From Actinophytocola glycyrrhizae (GTDB lineage: Bacteria > Actinomycetota > Actinomycetes > Mycobacteriales > Pseudonocardiaceae), in contig NZ_JBHSIS010000002.1 of NCBI RefSeq assembly GCF_042653545.1, forward strand, positions 1,054,001-1,118,000: DNA of 64,000 nucleotides, in the 5' to 3' direction. The notes beneath the pieces were generated by a model. The model was not told where the DNA came from, did not search any database, and saw only the letters and a program-made list of their open reading frames with translations. Every line of letters starts with the position of its first letter. Within the stretch, counting starts at the first letter, position 1. Made by a program: the position numbers and the translations under genes. Shown piece by piece: positions 8,568 to 16,210 of the stretch.

Positions 8568-8890
8568 CGGCATCGCCCGTGCTCCTCGCCGTGTCCATCG
8601 TGGTGCTGGCGGCAGCCACGTTCGCGTTCCGCTTCGCGGGCCCGGCACTGCGCAGCCGCATCACGTTCCCGCCGCGGGTGACGAAGCTGCTGGAGACCTC
8701 GTCGGTGGTGCTGCTGGCGGCGCTGGTGGTGACCTCAGGGCTCATGGAGGACGGCGTTCTGGCCGGTGTGGCCCGGCCTGCCGGCGTCCTCGTGGGCGGG
8801 GTGCTGGCGTGGCACAAGGCGCCGTTCGCCGTCTCCGTGGTCGGCGCCGCGGGCACCGCCGCGGTACTGCGCCTGTTCGGGATCCCGTGA
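8564..8890 (+). CDS. azlD: AzlD family exporter, small subunit
   Basis: This 108-residue protein with about four hydrophobic segments starts at a GTG that overlaps the azlC stop (GTGA). FAFRFAGPALRSRITFPP followed by a second hydrophobic pair and the ending LRLFGIP match the AzlD family. It should pair with AzlC in the membrane. It is the last gene of the operon. The downstream LuxR-type gene is convergent, and its 3' end overlaps azlD by about 156 bases. Confidence 0.85.
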   Translation: MTASPVLLAVSIVVLAAATFAFRFAGPALRSRITFPPRVTKLLETSSVVLLAALVVTSGLMEDGVLAGVARPAGVLVGGVLAWHKAPFAVSVVGAAGTAAVLRLFGIP

Positions 8891-9244
8891 TCTGGGCACG
8901 TGCGGTTCGGGTGGCTCGCTGTCGCGGGGCGGCTGGCACGGCGCGGCGGGCAGGGCGAGCAGGCGGTCGTTCTGTTCGAGGACCTGCCACGCGAACGCGA
9001 CGAGTCCCGCCTGGAGCCGCGACTCCACGTCGAGTTTCGCGAGGATCTGGGCCACGTGGGCTTTCGTGGTGCGCTCGGTGACCCGTAGCGACGCGGAGAT
9101 CTCCCGGTTGGACCTGCCCGCCGCGAGGAGCCGGAACACCTGTAACTCCCGGCCCGACAACAAGGACACCCGGAGGAGCACCTGCTTCCACCCGGCATCC
9201 AGCGCGCCGTCGTGAGCAGGCACGACGGCTCCCAGTTCGATCAT
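8735..9244 (-). CDS. small LuxR-type HTH transcriptional regulator
   Basis: The N-terminal half of this 169-residue protein contains a complete LuxR HTH: LLSGRELQVFRLLAAGRSNR and then VTERTTKAHVAQILAKLDVE, at residues about 28-85. No receiver or ATPase domain precedes it, so it is a stand-alone DNA-binding protein. GGGAAG lies about five bases before ATG9244. The last 50 or so residues are read antisense to azlD and are low complexity, so the functional protein may effectively end near residue 115. Its convergent position next to the biosynthetic operon makes it a candidate pathway regulator. Confidence 0.75.
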   Translation of the reverse strand: MIELGAVVPAHDGALDAGWKQVLLRVSLLSGRELQVFRLLAAGRSNREISASLRVTERTTKAHVAQILAKLDVESRLQAGLVAFAWQVLEQNDRLLALPAAPCQPPRDSEPPEPHVPRSRDPEQAQYRGGARGADHGDGERRLVPRQHPAHEDAGRPGHTGQNAVLHEP

Positions 9245-9618
9245 ATTCTTCCCGTCCGAAGCGACGTCGACCCTCGAATTCCCCGACGGCTATCAGGTAT
9301 ACCGCACCCGCACCCACGTGGGGACCACTCAACGGCAACATCACACAGACTGACAATGATCCACAGGAAATCGCGCACAGTAATCGAAACTGCGGCCGAA
9401 CGGGTGATCTTGACAATTCAACCGATTGTCGCACAAAGGGAACGTCGATGCTCGAATGCGCGACCACGGGATGACCTCATTGGACCGATCAGGTGATCCA
9501 CGGCCGGATCCAGTCATTTCCGAGTGTGCGGCCGTTCAGCTGCTTCCGCGGATACGCGTCGGGACGTTCCATTCCCCCGGGCGGCGTATACCAACCCACC
9601 GCATTTGCCGTCGTCGCA
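9245..9618. other. intergenic region without a supported gene
   Basis: This 374-base stretch lies upstream of the LuxR-type gene and downstream of the oxidoreductase. It is noticeably richer in A and T than its surroundings, as expected for promoter DNA, and must hold the LuxR gene promoter. Open frames here have no family resemblance or ribosome binding site, and no clear -35/-10 pair or long hairpin was found. Confidence 0.5.
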
Positions 9619-10596
9619 TCAGAACGACTGTTCTCGGACGGTGAGGACGACCTTGCCCCTGGCGCGGCCTTCCGCCAGGTAGCGGATCGCCTTGGCGGCG
9701 TCGGCGAGCGGGAACGTGCGGTCGACGACCGGGGTGAGCTTGCCGGCCTCGATCAGCGCGCGCAGTTCCTCGATGTCCTCGCCGCGCTCCACGGAGATCA
9801 GGCCGCCGAGGCGCTGACTGACGAAGGGCGAGAGCAGGATCGCCCGGAGCGTGCGGTCCATTCCGCCGAGCCATCGACCGCCGCCTTCACCGCCGACGAT
9901 GATCAGCCGGCCCTTCGGGGTCAGGGCGCGGCGCAGGTGGGACAGTCGCCGCAGCCCACCGGTGTCGACGATCAGGTCCCAGTGCCGCGTCCCGTCGGCG
10001 AAGTCGGTCCGGGTGTGGTCGACGACGTCGTCCGCGCCGATCGAGCGGACCAGATCGACCTTGCCGGTGCTGCACACGCCGGTCACCGAGGCGCCGTACG
10101 CCTTCGCGAGCTGCACCGCGAACGTGCCCACCCCGCCGCCCGCGCCGATGACCAGGACCCTGTCGCCGGTCCGGACGGCGTCGCGCAGGCTGTGCAGCGC
10201 GGTGAGGCCGGAGACCGGGACGGCGGCCGCCTGTTCGAGCGTCAGGTTCGCCGGCTTCGGCACGCACCTCGCCACCGGCACACACGCGTACTCGGCGAAC
10301 GTGCCGCCACAGGTGCCGAACACCTCGTCGCCGACCCGAAACTTCGTCACGTCGGCGCCGAGCGCCTCGACCGTCCCCGCGACATCCCGCCCCAGCACGG
10401 GGTTCCTGGGGGTGCGCAGACCGACGGCCGCGCGGACCGGGAGCGGCAGCCCGGTCATGAGGTGCCACACCCCGTAGTCCACCCCGGCCGCGTGGACCCG
10501 CACGAGCACCTCGTCGTCGCCGGGCTCCGGCTTGTCGATGTCGGCGAGCCGTAACACGTCGGCCGGGCCATATCTGTCGTACACGATCGCTTTCAT
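9619..10596 (-). CDS. NAD(P)-dependent quinone oxidoreductase/zinc-type alcohol dehydrogenase (MDR superfamily)
   Basis: This is a 325-residue medium-chain dehydrogenase/reductase. It has an N-terminal GroES-like domain (LGRDVAGTVEALG, FAEYACVP) and a Rossmann domain with VLVIGAGGGVGTFAVQLAK near residue 150. The structural zinc cysteine cluster is missing, as in the quinone oxidoreductase and RTN4IP1-like branch, so NADPH-dependent reduction of a quinone or enone is the likely chemistry. Its ATG overlaps the stop of the XRE regulator gene by four bases, making it the last gene of a three-gene operon with the regulator and a membrane protein. Confidence 0.85.
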   Translation of the reverse strand: MKAIVYDRYGPADVLRLADIDKPEPGDDEVLVRVHAAGVDYGVWHLMTGLPLPVRAAVGLRTPRNPVLGRDVAGTVEALGADVTKFRVGDEVFGTCGGTFAEYACVPVARCVPKPANLTLEQAAAVPVSGLTALHSLRDAVRTGDRVLVIGAGGGVGTFAVQLAKAYGASVTGVCSTGKVDLVRSIGADDVVDHTRTDFADGTRHWDLIVDTGGLRRLSHLRRALTPKGRLIIVGGEGGGRWLGGMDRTLRAILLSPFVSQRLGGLISVERGEDIEELRALIEAGKLTPVVDRTFPLADAAKAIRYLAEGRARGKVVLTVREQSF

Positions 10597-10817
10597 GACT
10601 TCTCCCCATCCGGGTACTGGAAAACGTCATCGAGCGGAACCGCGAAGACCCGCGCGATCTGGAACGCCATCTCCAGCGACGGCGAATAACGCCCCTGCTC
10701 GATGGCGATGATGGTTTGCCTGGTCACGCCGATCCGTTCCGCGAGCGCCGCCTGCGTCATCTCGCCGTTGGCGAACCGCAGCGCCCGGATCGAGTTCGTG
10801 ACCTTGGTCGACTTCAC
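10593..10817 (-). CDS. XRE-family HTH regulator (YozG/Cro-type)
   Basis: This 74-residue protein is almost entirely one helix-turn-helix: MTQAALAERIGVTRQTIIAI followed by YSPSLEMAFQIARVF and the ending LDDVFQY. This is the compact XRE type that usually sits with a small membrane protein. The GTG at 10817 overlaps the stop of the upstream membrane protein by four bases, and its own stop overlaps the oxidoreductase ATG by four bases. It probably autoregulates the operon through the palindrome at 11295-11305. Confidence 0.85.
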   Translation of the reverse strand: MKSTKVTNSIRALRFANGEMTQAALAERIGVTRQTIIAIEQGRYSPSLEMAFQIARVFAVPLDDVFQYPDGEKS

Positions 10818-11242
10818 CACGACTGAAATCCCCGACGGTAGGCGGATATCTTGGCCACGGAAGCGAGCAGGCCGGACAGCGCGAACGCGAGGTAAATCGC
10901 GTTGGCGATCCAGAAATGGCCGACCTCGGCCATCGCCATGACCAGCGTCGACACCCCGCCGATGACGGTGAACGAGTGGCCGACGTACTCGCCGAACCGC
11001 TCGATCTCCCGGTCCCGCTCGTCCTTTCTCCTGGAGTCCTCCGGCGTGGTGAGCGCGGCGGCGATGCTGAGCACGATCGTCACGGCGATCGCCACCCCCA
11101 CGGTCCACAGCAGTGCCGCCACGTACGGCACCTCGGCCAGCGGCCCGTCGCCGGCACGACTCAGGATGATGACGAGATAGGTCGCGTACGCGCAGGCAGT
11201 GACCAGCGCCATGATCCACGCGCGCTTCTCTTCGAGTGCCAC
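10814..11242 (-). CDS. four-helix membrane protein, partner of XRE regulator
   Basis: This 142-residue protein has four hydrophobic segments in two pairs, separated by a charged loop rich in Asp, Glu and Arg (TPEDSRRKDERDREIERFGE). GTG11242 is favoured because GGGA lies six bases upstream. It is the first gene of the operon with the XRE regulator and the oxidoreductase. Small membrane proteins in this arrangement are common in actinobacteria and firmicutes, but their function is not established. No catalytic motif is visible. Confidence 0.7.
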   Translation of the reverse strand: MALEEKRAWIMALVTACAYATYLVIILSRAGDGPLAEVPYVAALLWTVGVAIAVTIVLSIAAALTTPEDSRRKDERDREIERFGEYVGHSFTVIGGVSTLVMAMAEVGHFWIANAIYLAFALSGLLASVAKISAYRRGFQSW

Positions 11243-11278
11243 GCCCACTCCCGATGTAAAACAACTTTGACATCGCCG

Positions 11279-11307
11279 AATGTAAAGCGTTGCGGACATG
11301 ATGTCAA
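11279..11307 (-). promoter_or_regulatory. SigA-like promoter with overlapping operator
   Basis: On the minus strand, TTGACA (11302-11307) and TACATT (11279-11284) are separated by exactly 17 bases, about 37 bases upstream of the membrane protein start. The perfect 11-base palindrome GACATGATGTC at 11295-11305 overlaps the -35 box, an ideal position for repression by the XRE protein encoded in the same operon. The repeated TTTACAT near the -10 region may be a second half-site. Confidence 0.65.
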
Positions 11308-11382
11308 GGATCTTTGACTCCTGTGGCACGGCCCAGCGGACGTCAGTGCCGCACAGGAGCCAGTGGTTGTCCCCTTCGAGAG

Positions 11383-12627
11383 CTACTGTCGCTTGTGGAC
11401 GTCCTCGGTGACCTCGGCGGGCGGATCGGTTTCTCCGGCACCGCTTCGTGCCGCGGCGACGAGCACCGCCGCCCTGATGGCGGCGGTCACCGGAACGGCG
11501 AGCAGGACCCCGGCGATTCCGCCTTCCACCGCGCCGACAGTGAGGGCCAGCAGCACCACCAGGGGATGCAGGCGCACGAAGTTGCCCGCCAGCATGGGTT
11601 GCAGCACGTTGCCTTCGAGTTGCTGCACAGCGATCACGACGCCCAGCATGATCAGGGCGGCGACGGGCCCGTTGCTCACCAGGGTCACGGCGACCGCGAG
11701 GGCACCGGACACGATCGCGCCGACGTAGGGCACGAAAGCGCCCAGGAAGACCAGTGCGGTCAACGGCACGACGAGCGGAACACCCACCACCAGCAGCCCG
11801 ATGCCGATTCCCGCCGCGTCGACCAGCGCGATCAGCGCCGTCACCCGCACGTACATCACGACGCTGTGGAACGCCTCCCGGCCCGCTTCGTCCACGTACC
11901 GCCGGGTCGGCACCCGCCACAGCCGCAGCAGGAAGTCCCACATCCGCGACCCGTCCAGCAGGAACATCACCAGGATCACCAGCGTGAGCACGGCGCCGGC
12001 GACCAGCGATCCGAACGTCGTGAACGCCGTCATCACGTCCGACACCAGGGACGCCTCGTGCGCCTGCAGCCACTGCCTGCCCCGGTCCAGCAGGTTCGCG
12101 TCCAACCCGAGAGGGCCGTGCGACAACCACGTCTGCACCCGCGCGACGCTGCCTGCGACGCTGTCGCTCAGCTCGGCGAAGTGGCTGGTGACCGCCAGGA
12201 CGACGAAGGTGACCAGCCCGCTGACCACGGCCAGCCCCATGACCAGTACGGCAACCACCGACAGGCCCCTGGGCAGTCCGCGCCCGCGCAGCCACGCCAC
12301 GGCGGGAGACAGCAGTGCCGACAGCAGCAGCGCCACGGCGACGGGGACGAGGACGAACCCGAAGTGCTTGACGACGGCACGCAGTACCCACAGGCCCAGG
12401 ACCACGGCCGCGAGTTCCAGGGAGATCACCGCGGCGCGGTGCAGCCCCCTGGCCGTGAACAGCGGGCGAGCGAGTCGCCGAGGTGGAGATGGCACCCGGG
12501 TGGCTACCCTCGCCGCGGGCGCGAAAACCGACCTCACCCAACACTGTCCCGGCCGAACCGCGGGGACCACCGCGTTCGGCGACCGTCCCGGACCGCCCGC
12601 ATGTTTGCCTACCGGGTCGGCGGGCAT
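11383..12627 (-). CDS. AI-2E family transporter (PerM/TqsA-like)
   Basis: This is a membrane protein of up to 414 residues with about eight hydrophobic segments. The family features are visible: paired N-terminal helices, a long soluble stretch (about residues 150-260), then WDFLLRLWRVPTRRYVDEA and the C-terminal GGIAGVLLAVPVTAAIRAAV. Members are exporters or cation-coupled permeases with diverse substrates; the autoinducer link is historical. The first 45 residues are Pro/Gly/Arg-rich and unconserved in character, so the true start may be a GTG up to about 150 bases downstream. It is divergent from a channel-like gene. Confidence 0.82.
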   Translation of the reverse strand: MPADPVGKHAGGPGRSPNAVVPAVRPGQCWVRSVFAPAARVATRVPSPPRRLARPLFTARGLHRAAVISLELAAVVLGLWVLRAVVKHFGFVLVPVAVALLLSALLSPAVAWLRGRGLPRGLSVVAVLVMGLAVVSGLVTFVVLAVTSHFAELSDSVAGSVARVQTWLSHGPLGLDANLLDRGRQWLQAHEASLVSDVMTAFTTFGSLVAGAVLTLVILVMFLLDGSRMWDFLLRLWRVPTRRYVDEAGREAFHSVVMYVRVTALIALVDAAGIGIGLLVVGVPLVVPLTALVFLGAFVPYVGAIVSGALAVAVTLVSNGPVAALIMLGVVIAVQQLEGNVLQPMLAGNFVRLHPLVVLLALTVGAVEGGIAGVLLAVPVTAAIRAAVLVAAARSGAGETDPPAEVTEDVHKRQ

Positions 12628-12670
12628 CCGGACGAGTCAGGGCAAGCCGTGGGAGCGGTGGGGAACGGTG

Positions 12671-13402
12671 GTGCGGACCGACCAGGAACGGCAGGAATGG
12701 CCCGAGCGGCTGGCCGACCGGCTTGACGGGCCGATGAGCGTGCTGGGCATCCTGTTCCTGTTCGTGGTGCTCGGCCAGACACTGGCGCGGAACCCGGTCC
12801 TGTCCACGGCGCTCGCCGTCGCCGGCTGGGCGCTGTGGCTGGTGTTCGTGGCCGAGTTCGCCCTACGGCTGTACGTGGCCCCGGATCGCACCCGGTTCCT
12901 GCGGCGCTTCTGGTGGCAGGCGCTGTTCCTGGTCGTGCCGTTCCTGCGGTTCCTGCGCCTGGTGCGGTTGCTGCGGTTCATGCGCGCGACCGGAGTGGTC
13001 TCCTCGGCGGTGCGAGGGAGCCGATCAGCGGGCAGGCTGCTGTCCAGCAGGCTGGGGTGGCTGCTGGCGGTGACCGCGGCGGTCGTGCTGGCGGGCAGTC
13101 AGCTGGTCATGATCACCGGCCACTACACCGACTACGGCGCCGCGCTGCACGACGTCGCCTACGCCACCATCACCGGCGAACCCATGACCGGGCCCGGCGG
13201 GCTGGTGCGTGTCCTGGAGATCGTGTTCGCGTGCTACTCCGTGGTGGTCTTCGCCGCCCTGGCCGCGGCCATCGGCGCCTTCTTCCTCCGCGCACCCTCC
13301 ACATCGGACACCGACGCACCACCGCAGTCCCCCGGCCCCGGGCACCCCGGTGAGCCCGCCGCGGCCACCGAACCACCTACTCGCTCCCGGGCGAGAAGCT
13401 GA
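12671..13402 (+). CDS. ion-channel-like membrane protein with atypical pore
   Basis: This 243-residue protein resembles the voltage-gated-like potassium channel family: several N-terminal hydrophobic segments, then FLRFLRLVRLLRFMRA, which looks like an S4 or linker helix with regularly spaced arginines. A pore-like loop and a final helix (VFACYSVVVFAALAAAIGAFF) follow. The usual filter TVGYGD is absent; the equivalent loop reads YATITGEPMTGPGG. GTG12671 is six bases after GGGA. The C-terminal 35 residues are Pro- and acid-rich and cytoplasmic in character. Ion selectivity cannot be assigned. Confidence 0.65.
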   Translation: MRTDQERQEWPERLADRLDGPMSVLGILFLFVVLGQTLARNPVLSTALAVAGWALWLVFVAEFALRLYVAPDRTRFLRRFWWQALFLVVPFLRFLRLVRLLRFMRATGVVSSAVRGSRSAGRLLSSRLGWLLAVTAAVVLAGSQLVMITGHYTDYGAALHDVAYATITGEPMTGPGGLVRVLEIVFACYSVVVFAALAAAIGAFFLRAPSTSDTDAPPQSPGPGHPGEPAAATEPPTRSRARS

Positions 13403-13417
13403 CGGCACACCCCGCAG

Positions 13418-13439
13418 AAGCGGCCGTCAGCGGCCGCTT
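13418..13439. terminator. hairpin between convergent genes
   Basis: AAGCGGCCG at 13418-13426 and CGGCCGCTT at 13431-13439 form a perfect nine-base stem with the loop TCAG. It lies just after the channel gene and overlaps the last codons of the convergent lipoprotein gene, so it can act as a bidirectional terminator. Confidence 0.6.
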
Positions 13440-13906
13440 GATGCCGCCCCGGCCCTTCCGATCTCGGTGGCCTCGATGAACTTCTCGCCCTCGTACGGTT
13501 CGTAGCGGGTGGGACCGGTCAGGCCGTACTCGTTGGTGTAACGCTCGTAGCCGAACACCCGCAGGACACCGGTCACGTCCACGACGTCTCCCTCGTGCAC
13601 ATCGCCGGTCTGCTCCCCGGCAAGCACCAGCACGGTCTCGTCACCCCACTCCTGCCCGTCGACCTCGAAGGACGTCGGGGACAGGACGTCGGTCGCCTCG
13701 CCGCTGATGCTGACGAGATCTCCCACGAACTCCCTGCCGTCCTCGAAGTACAGGTCCCCGTCGGGGACCTCCTCGTTCACGATCCCCTCGTCCTGGTCCA
13801 CGTCCTGTCCGACGTCCTCGCCGCACGCGGCGACCGAGAACGGCAACAGCACGGCCACACCGACGACAGCCCACCGGCCAAGACGACCGGCTGTGCACTC
13901 CGACAC
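13427..13906 (-). CDS. secreted lipoprotein, unknown function
   Basis: This 159-residue protein starts at GTG13906, seven bases after AAGGGA. The signal peptide ends in a lipobox (FSVAAC) with Cys28 as the lipidated residue. The mature part begins with a very acidic stretch (EDVGQDVDQDEG) and continues as an all-beta domain of about 110 residues with SISGEATDVLSPTSFEVDG and DVVDVTGVLRVFGYE. This strand pattern is reminiscent of small OB-fold lipoproteins. The function is unknown. It is convergent with the channel-like gene. Confidence 0.75.
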   Translation of the reverse strand: MSECTAGRLGRWAVVGVAVLLPFSVAACGEDVGQDVDQDEGIVNEEVPDGDLYFEDGREFVGDLVSISGEATDVLSPTSFEVDGQEWGDETVLVLAGEQTGDVHEGDVVDVTGVLRVFGYERYTNEYGLTGPTRYEPYEGEKFIEATEIGRAGAASSGR

Positions 13907-14204
13907 GAGCAATCCCTTCTTCGTGCGGTTTCGGGACGCGGGCCTGCGTTCCCCGGAAGGCGCGGGCGAAAGCACAGATGGGACCTACGTTGTCGCCTTG
14001 TTACCTTGACCTGGCGGCGTTCCGCGACTTCCCGCGATGCGACCTTTCGACGGGACCGCCGAACCACGTCTCCGTAACGGAATCGAAAGGTGCCGCCAGT
14101 GACGAGGAGGCGCAACGGGGTACCCGGGGTGCACGCGGTTCGGAGGCCGGAAGCGGTCGGAAGGAGCAGGATGCCGCCGTGCTCGCAGCCGCTCCAGGGG
14201 GACC

Positions 14205-15128
14205 GTGGTGAGTCACATGACACCCTCCCCTGAGCGAGGCCGGGGGCGGCTGACGAGAATCCCGGTACACGCGTGGCGCGATGTCTCGCGGCGCGTGGTG
14301 GCGTCGGTGTCCGCCGACCGGCTGCCGCTGACGGCCGCCGGGGTGGCGTTCTTCCTCATGCTGGCCCTGGTTCCGACGATCATCGCGCTGCTCACGATGT
14401 ACGCGCTCGTCACCGACCCCGACCAGATACGGACCCAGCTCACGCCGCTGCTCCGCGTGGTGCCGGGGAAAGCGGGCGACCTCGTCGTTGACCAGTTGCG
14501 CTCCGCCACCGAGATCGACGTCAGCGGGCTGACCGCCGGACTCGTGACCAGCATCGTGGCGGTGCTGTGGAGCACCTCCAACGCCGTGCGATGGCTGTTC
14601 GCGGGGCTGAACGTCGCCTTCGGTGAGCGGGAGACGCGCTCGTTTCTGCGGCTTCGTGGCTTGGCGCTGCTGTTCGCCATGGGGGCCTTGCTGGTCGTGG
14701 CCGTTGGCCTCGGGGTGGTCGCCGCCGTTCCCCTGGTGCTCGACCTGATCGGCGCGGACGCGGCAACGCGCGCCGTCGTCAACGTCGCCCGCTGGGGCGG
14801 CGGAGCGGTGTTCGCCTATGTGGCACTGGCTGTCGTCTACCGCTTCGGTCCGTGCCGGGAGGTCACCCACCGGCGTTGGGTGACGGCCGGCAGCGCGGTC
14901 GCCGTTCTGGTGTGGCTCACGGGGTCGGCGGGATTCGCCGCCTACTTCGGTTTGTTCTCTGGTTCCCACCGCATGTCCGGCACGCTCACCGGCGTCGCGA
15001 TCCTGCTGCTGTGGCTGTACCTCTCGTCGTTTGCCGTGCTGCTCGGAGCGGAGGTCGATGCCGAGGTCGAAGCGGAGATCAGGCGTCAGCCCTCCCGAGA
15101 GCACGCAAACCGCGAAAACATTTCGTAA
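14205..15128 (+). CDS. YihY/BrkB family inner membrane protein
   Basis: This 307-residue protein has six hydrophobic segments and the family hallmarks DRLPLTAAGVAFFLMLALVP near the N-terminus and GVAILLLWLYLSSFAVLLGA near the C-terminus, followed by the acidic AEVDAEVEAEI. The family (formerly mis-called ribonuclease BN) is a conserved multi-pass membrane protein with no settled role. Two adjacent GTG codons (14205, 14208) and an ATG at 14217 are possible starts; GGGGA lies just upstream of the first. Confidence 0.88.
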   Translation: MVSHMTPSPERGRGRLTRIPVHAWRDVSRRVVASVSADRLPLTAAGVAFFLMLALVPTIIALLTMYALVTDPDQIRTQLTPLLRVVPGKAGDLVVDQLRSATEIDVSGLTAGLVTSIVAVLWSTSNAVRWLFAGLNVAFGERETRSFLRLRGLALLFAMGALLVVAVGLGVVAAVPLVLDLIGADAATRAVVNVARWGGGAVFAYVALAVVYRFGPCREVTHRRWVTAGSAVAVLVWLTGSAGFAAYFGLFSGSHRMSGTLTGVAILLLWLYLSSFAVLLGAEVDAEVEAEIRRQPSREHANRENIS

Positions 15129-15295
15129 ACGCATACATCGACCTCTTCGTCGCGGATAAGTTTCCTTTCTTTACGGTTGCCTTTCCGTTCCCCGACGGCG
15201 ATAGCGGACCGCGCCGTAATCGGGATAGCTTGTGCTCGTGTTCTTTCCAGGTCGATTCACGCGAATATCCGGGATATCAGGAAGAGGTGTTAAAG

Positions 15296-15865
15296 ATGGT
15301 CTTTCGGCGGACCCCGGACGATCCGGGCGACACTCGCGTTCAGGACGACCCCCCGGGCACTGTCTACCGCGAACGGGCGGACGGGGTAGACCTCGGCTAC
15401 CCGCGTTCGGCCTACCCGTACGGCCCGACGTACTCGGTCCCGGACGACTCGTTCGGCTCGAGCGCGGCGAGCGCGGTGACGTTCCTCGCCGGGGTGTGGT
15501 TGATCGTGTCGCCGTTCGCGCTGGGCCACACCGCGACGGGTGGGGAGTTCGGCGGGTACTGGAACGACGTCACGGTGGGGATCGTGATCGCGCTGCTCGC
15601 GTTGGTGCGCGCAGTGGCGCCGAGGGAGGTGCCGTGGTTCAGCATGGTCAACATCGCCCTCGGTGGCTGGCTGATCCTCGCGCCGTGGGTGCTTGCCTAC
15701 AACGAGGGTGCGGACGCCGTCGCCGCGACGACCAACGACATGATCGTCGGTGCGGTCGTGGTGCTCGCCGCCGCGGTGAGCGTGGTGCTGACCTTCCGCC
15801 GCCGCGCCCGCGTCCGTGAGGAGGCCCGGCGTGCCGGACGCCGGTCGGCGGAGGCCGCCGGCTGA
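15296..15865 (+). CDS. SPW repeat membrane protein
   Basis: This 189-residue protein has a 60-residue acidic, Pro- and Tyr-rich N-terminal cytoplasmic part and four hydrophobic segments arranged as two SPW repeats. These are GVWLIVSPFALG, and GGWLILAPWVLAY where APW replaces SPW. GAAGAGG sits eight bases before ATG15296. SPW proteins are small actinobacterial membrane proteins of unknown function, often found with stress genes as here. The tail is basic (RRRARVREEARRAGRR). Confidence 0.82.
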   Translation: MVFRRTPDDPGDTRVQDDPPGTVYRERADGVDLGYPRSAYPYGPTYSVPDDSFGSSAASAVTFLAGVWLIVSPFALGHTATGGEFGGYWNDVTVGIVIALLALVRAVAPREVPWFSMVNIALGGWLILAPWVLAYNEGADAVAATTNDMIVGAVVVLAAAVSVVLTFRRRARVREEARRAGRRSAEAAG

Positions 15866-15937
15866 CCACACGGGGCAGCGGAGCGAGCACCCGCTCTTCC
15901 CGGCGTCCGTCCACGCCCAACCAGGAGGCGAGCCACT

Positions 15938-16120
15938 GTGCCAAGGCCCGACGAGACCCACGACCCCATTGCCGACCTCTACCTCACGGCGGAACAACGG
16001 GCACGCGCCGCCCGTGTCGTAGCCTCCGCCGCAGCGGACGCCGCCGACTGCGGCAGGCTGCTCGACATCCTCGGACTGTCTCCCCCGGCAGCGCCCGCGC
16101 CCTGCTCGGAATCCGCATGA
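15938..16120 (+). CDS. small conserved-type protein (60 residues)
   Basis: This 60-residue protein starts at a GTG with a strong AGGAGG about nine bases upstream. It is predicted mainly helical: LYLTAEQRARAARVVASAAA followed by DCGRLLDILGL and a Pro/Ala-rich tail. The good ribosome binding site and the amphipathic composition support it as a real gene. I do not recognise a function. It lies between the SPW and HtrA-like genes, both on the same strand. Confidence 0.65.
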   Translation: MPRPDETHDPIADLYLTAEQRARAARVVASAAADAADCGRLLDILGLSPPAAPAPCSESA

Positions 16121-16210
16121 CAGTTCCGTAATCCCCACCGCCGGTACCGGACCGCCGGGCCGGGTAGTCCGTTGCACGACGGCCGGCGACGTGAGCGGAG
16201 GGCGGAACCC

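Noticed and set aside
9426..9644. Short plus-strand frames upstream of the oxidoreductase end
   Set aside because: No ribosome binding site, no hydrophobic or motif pattern, and the region is AT-richer promoter-like DNA.
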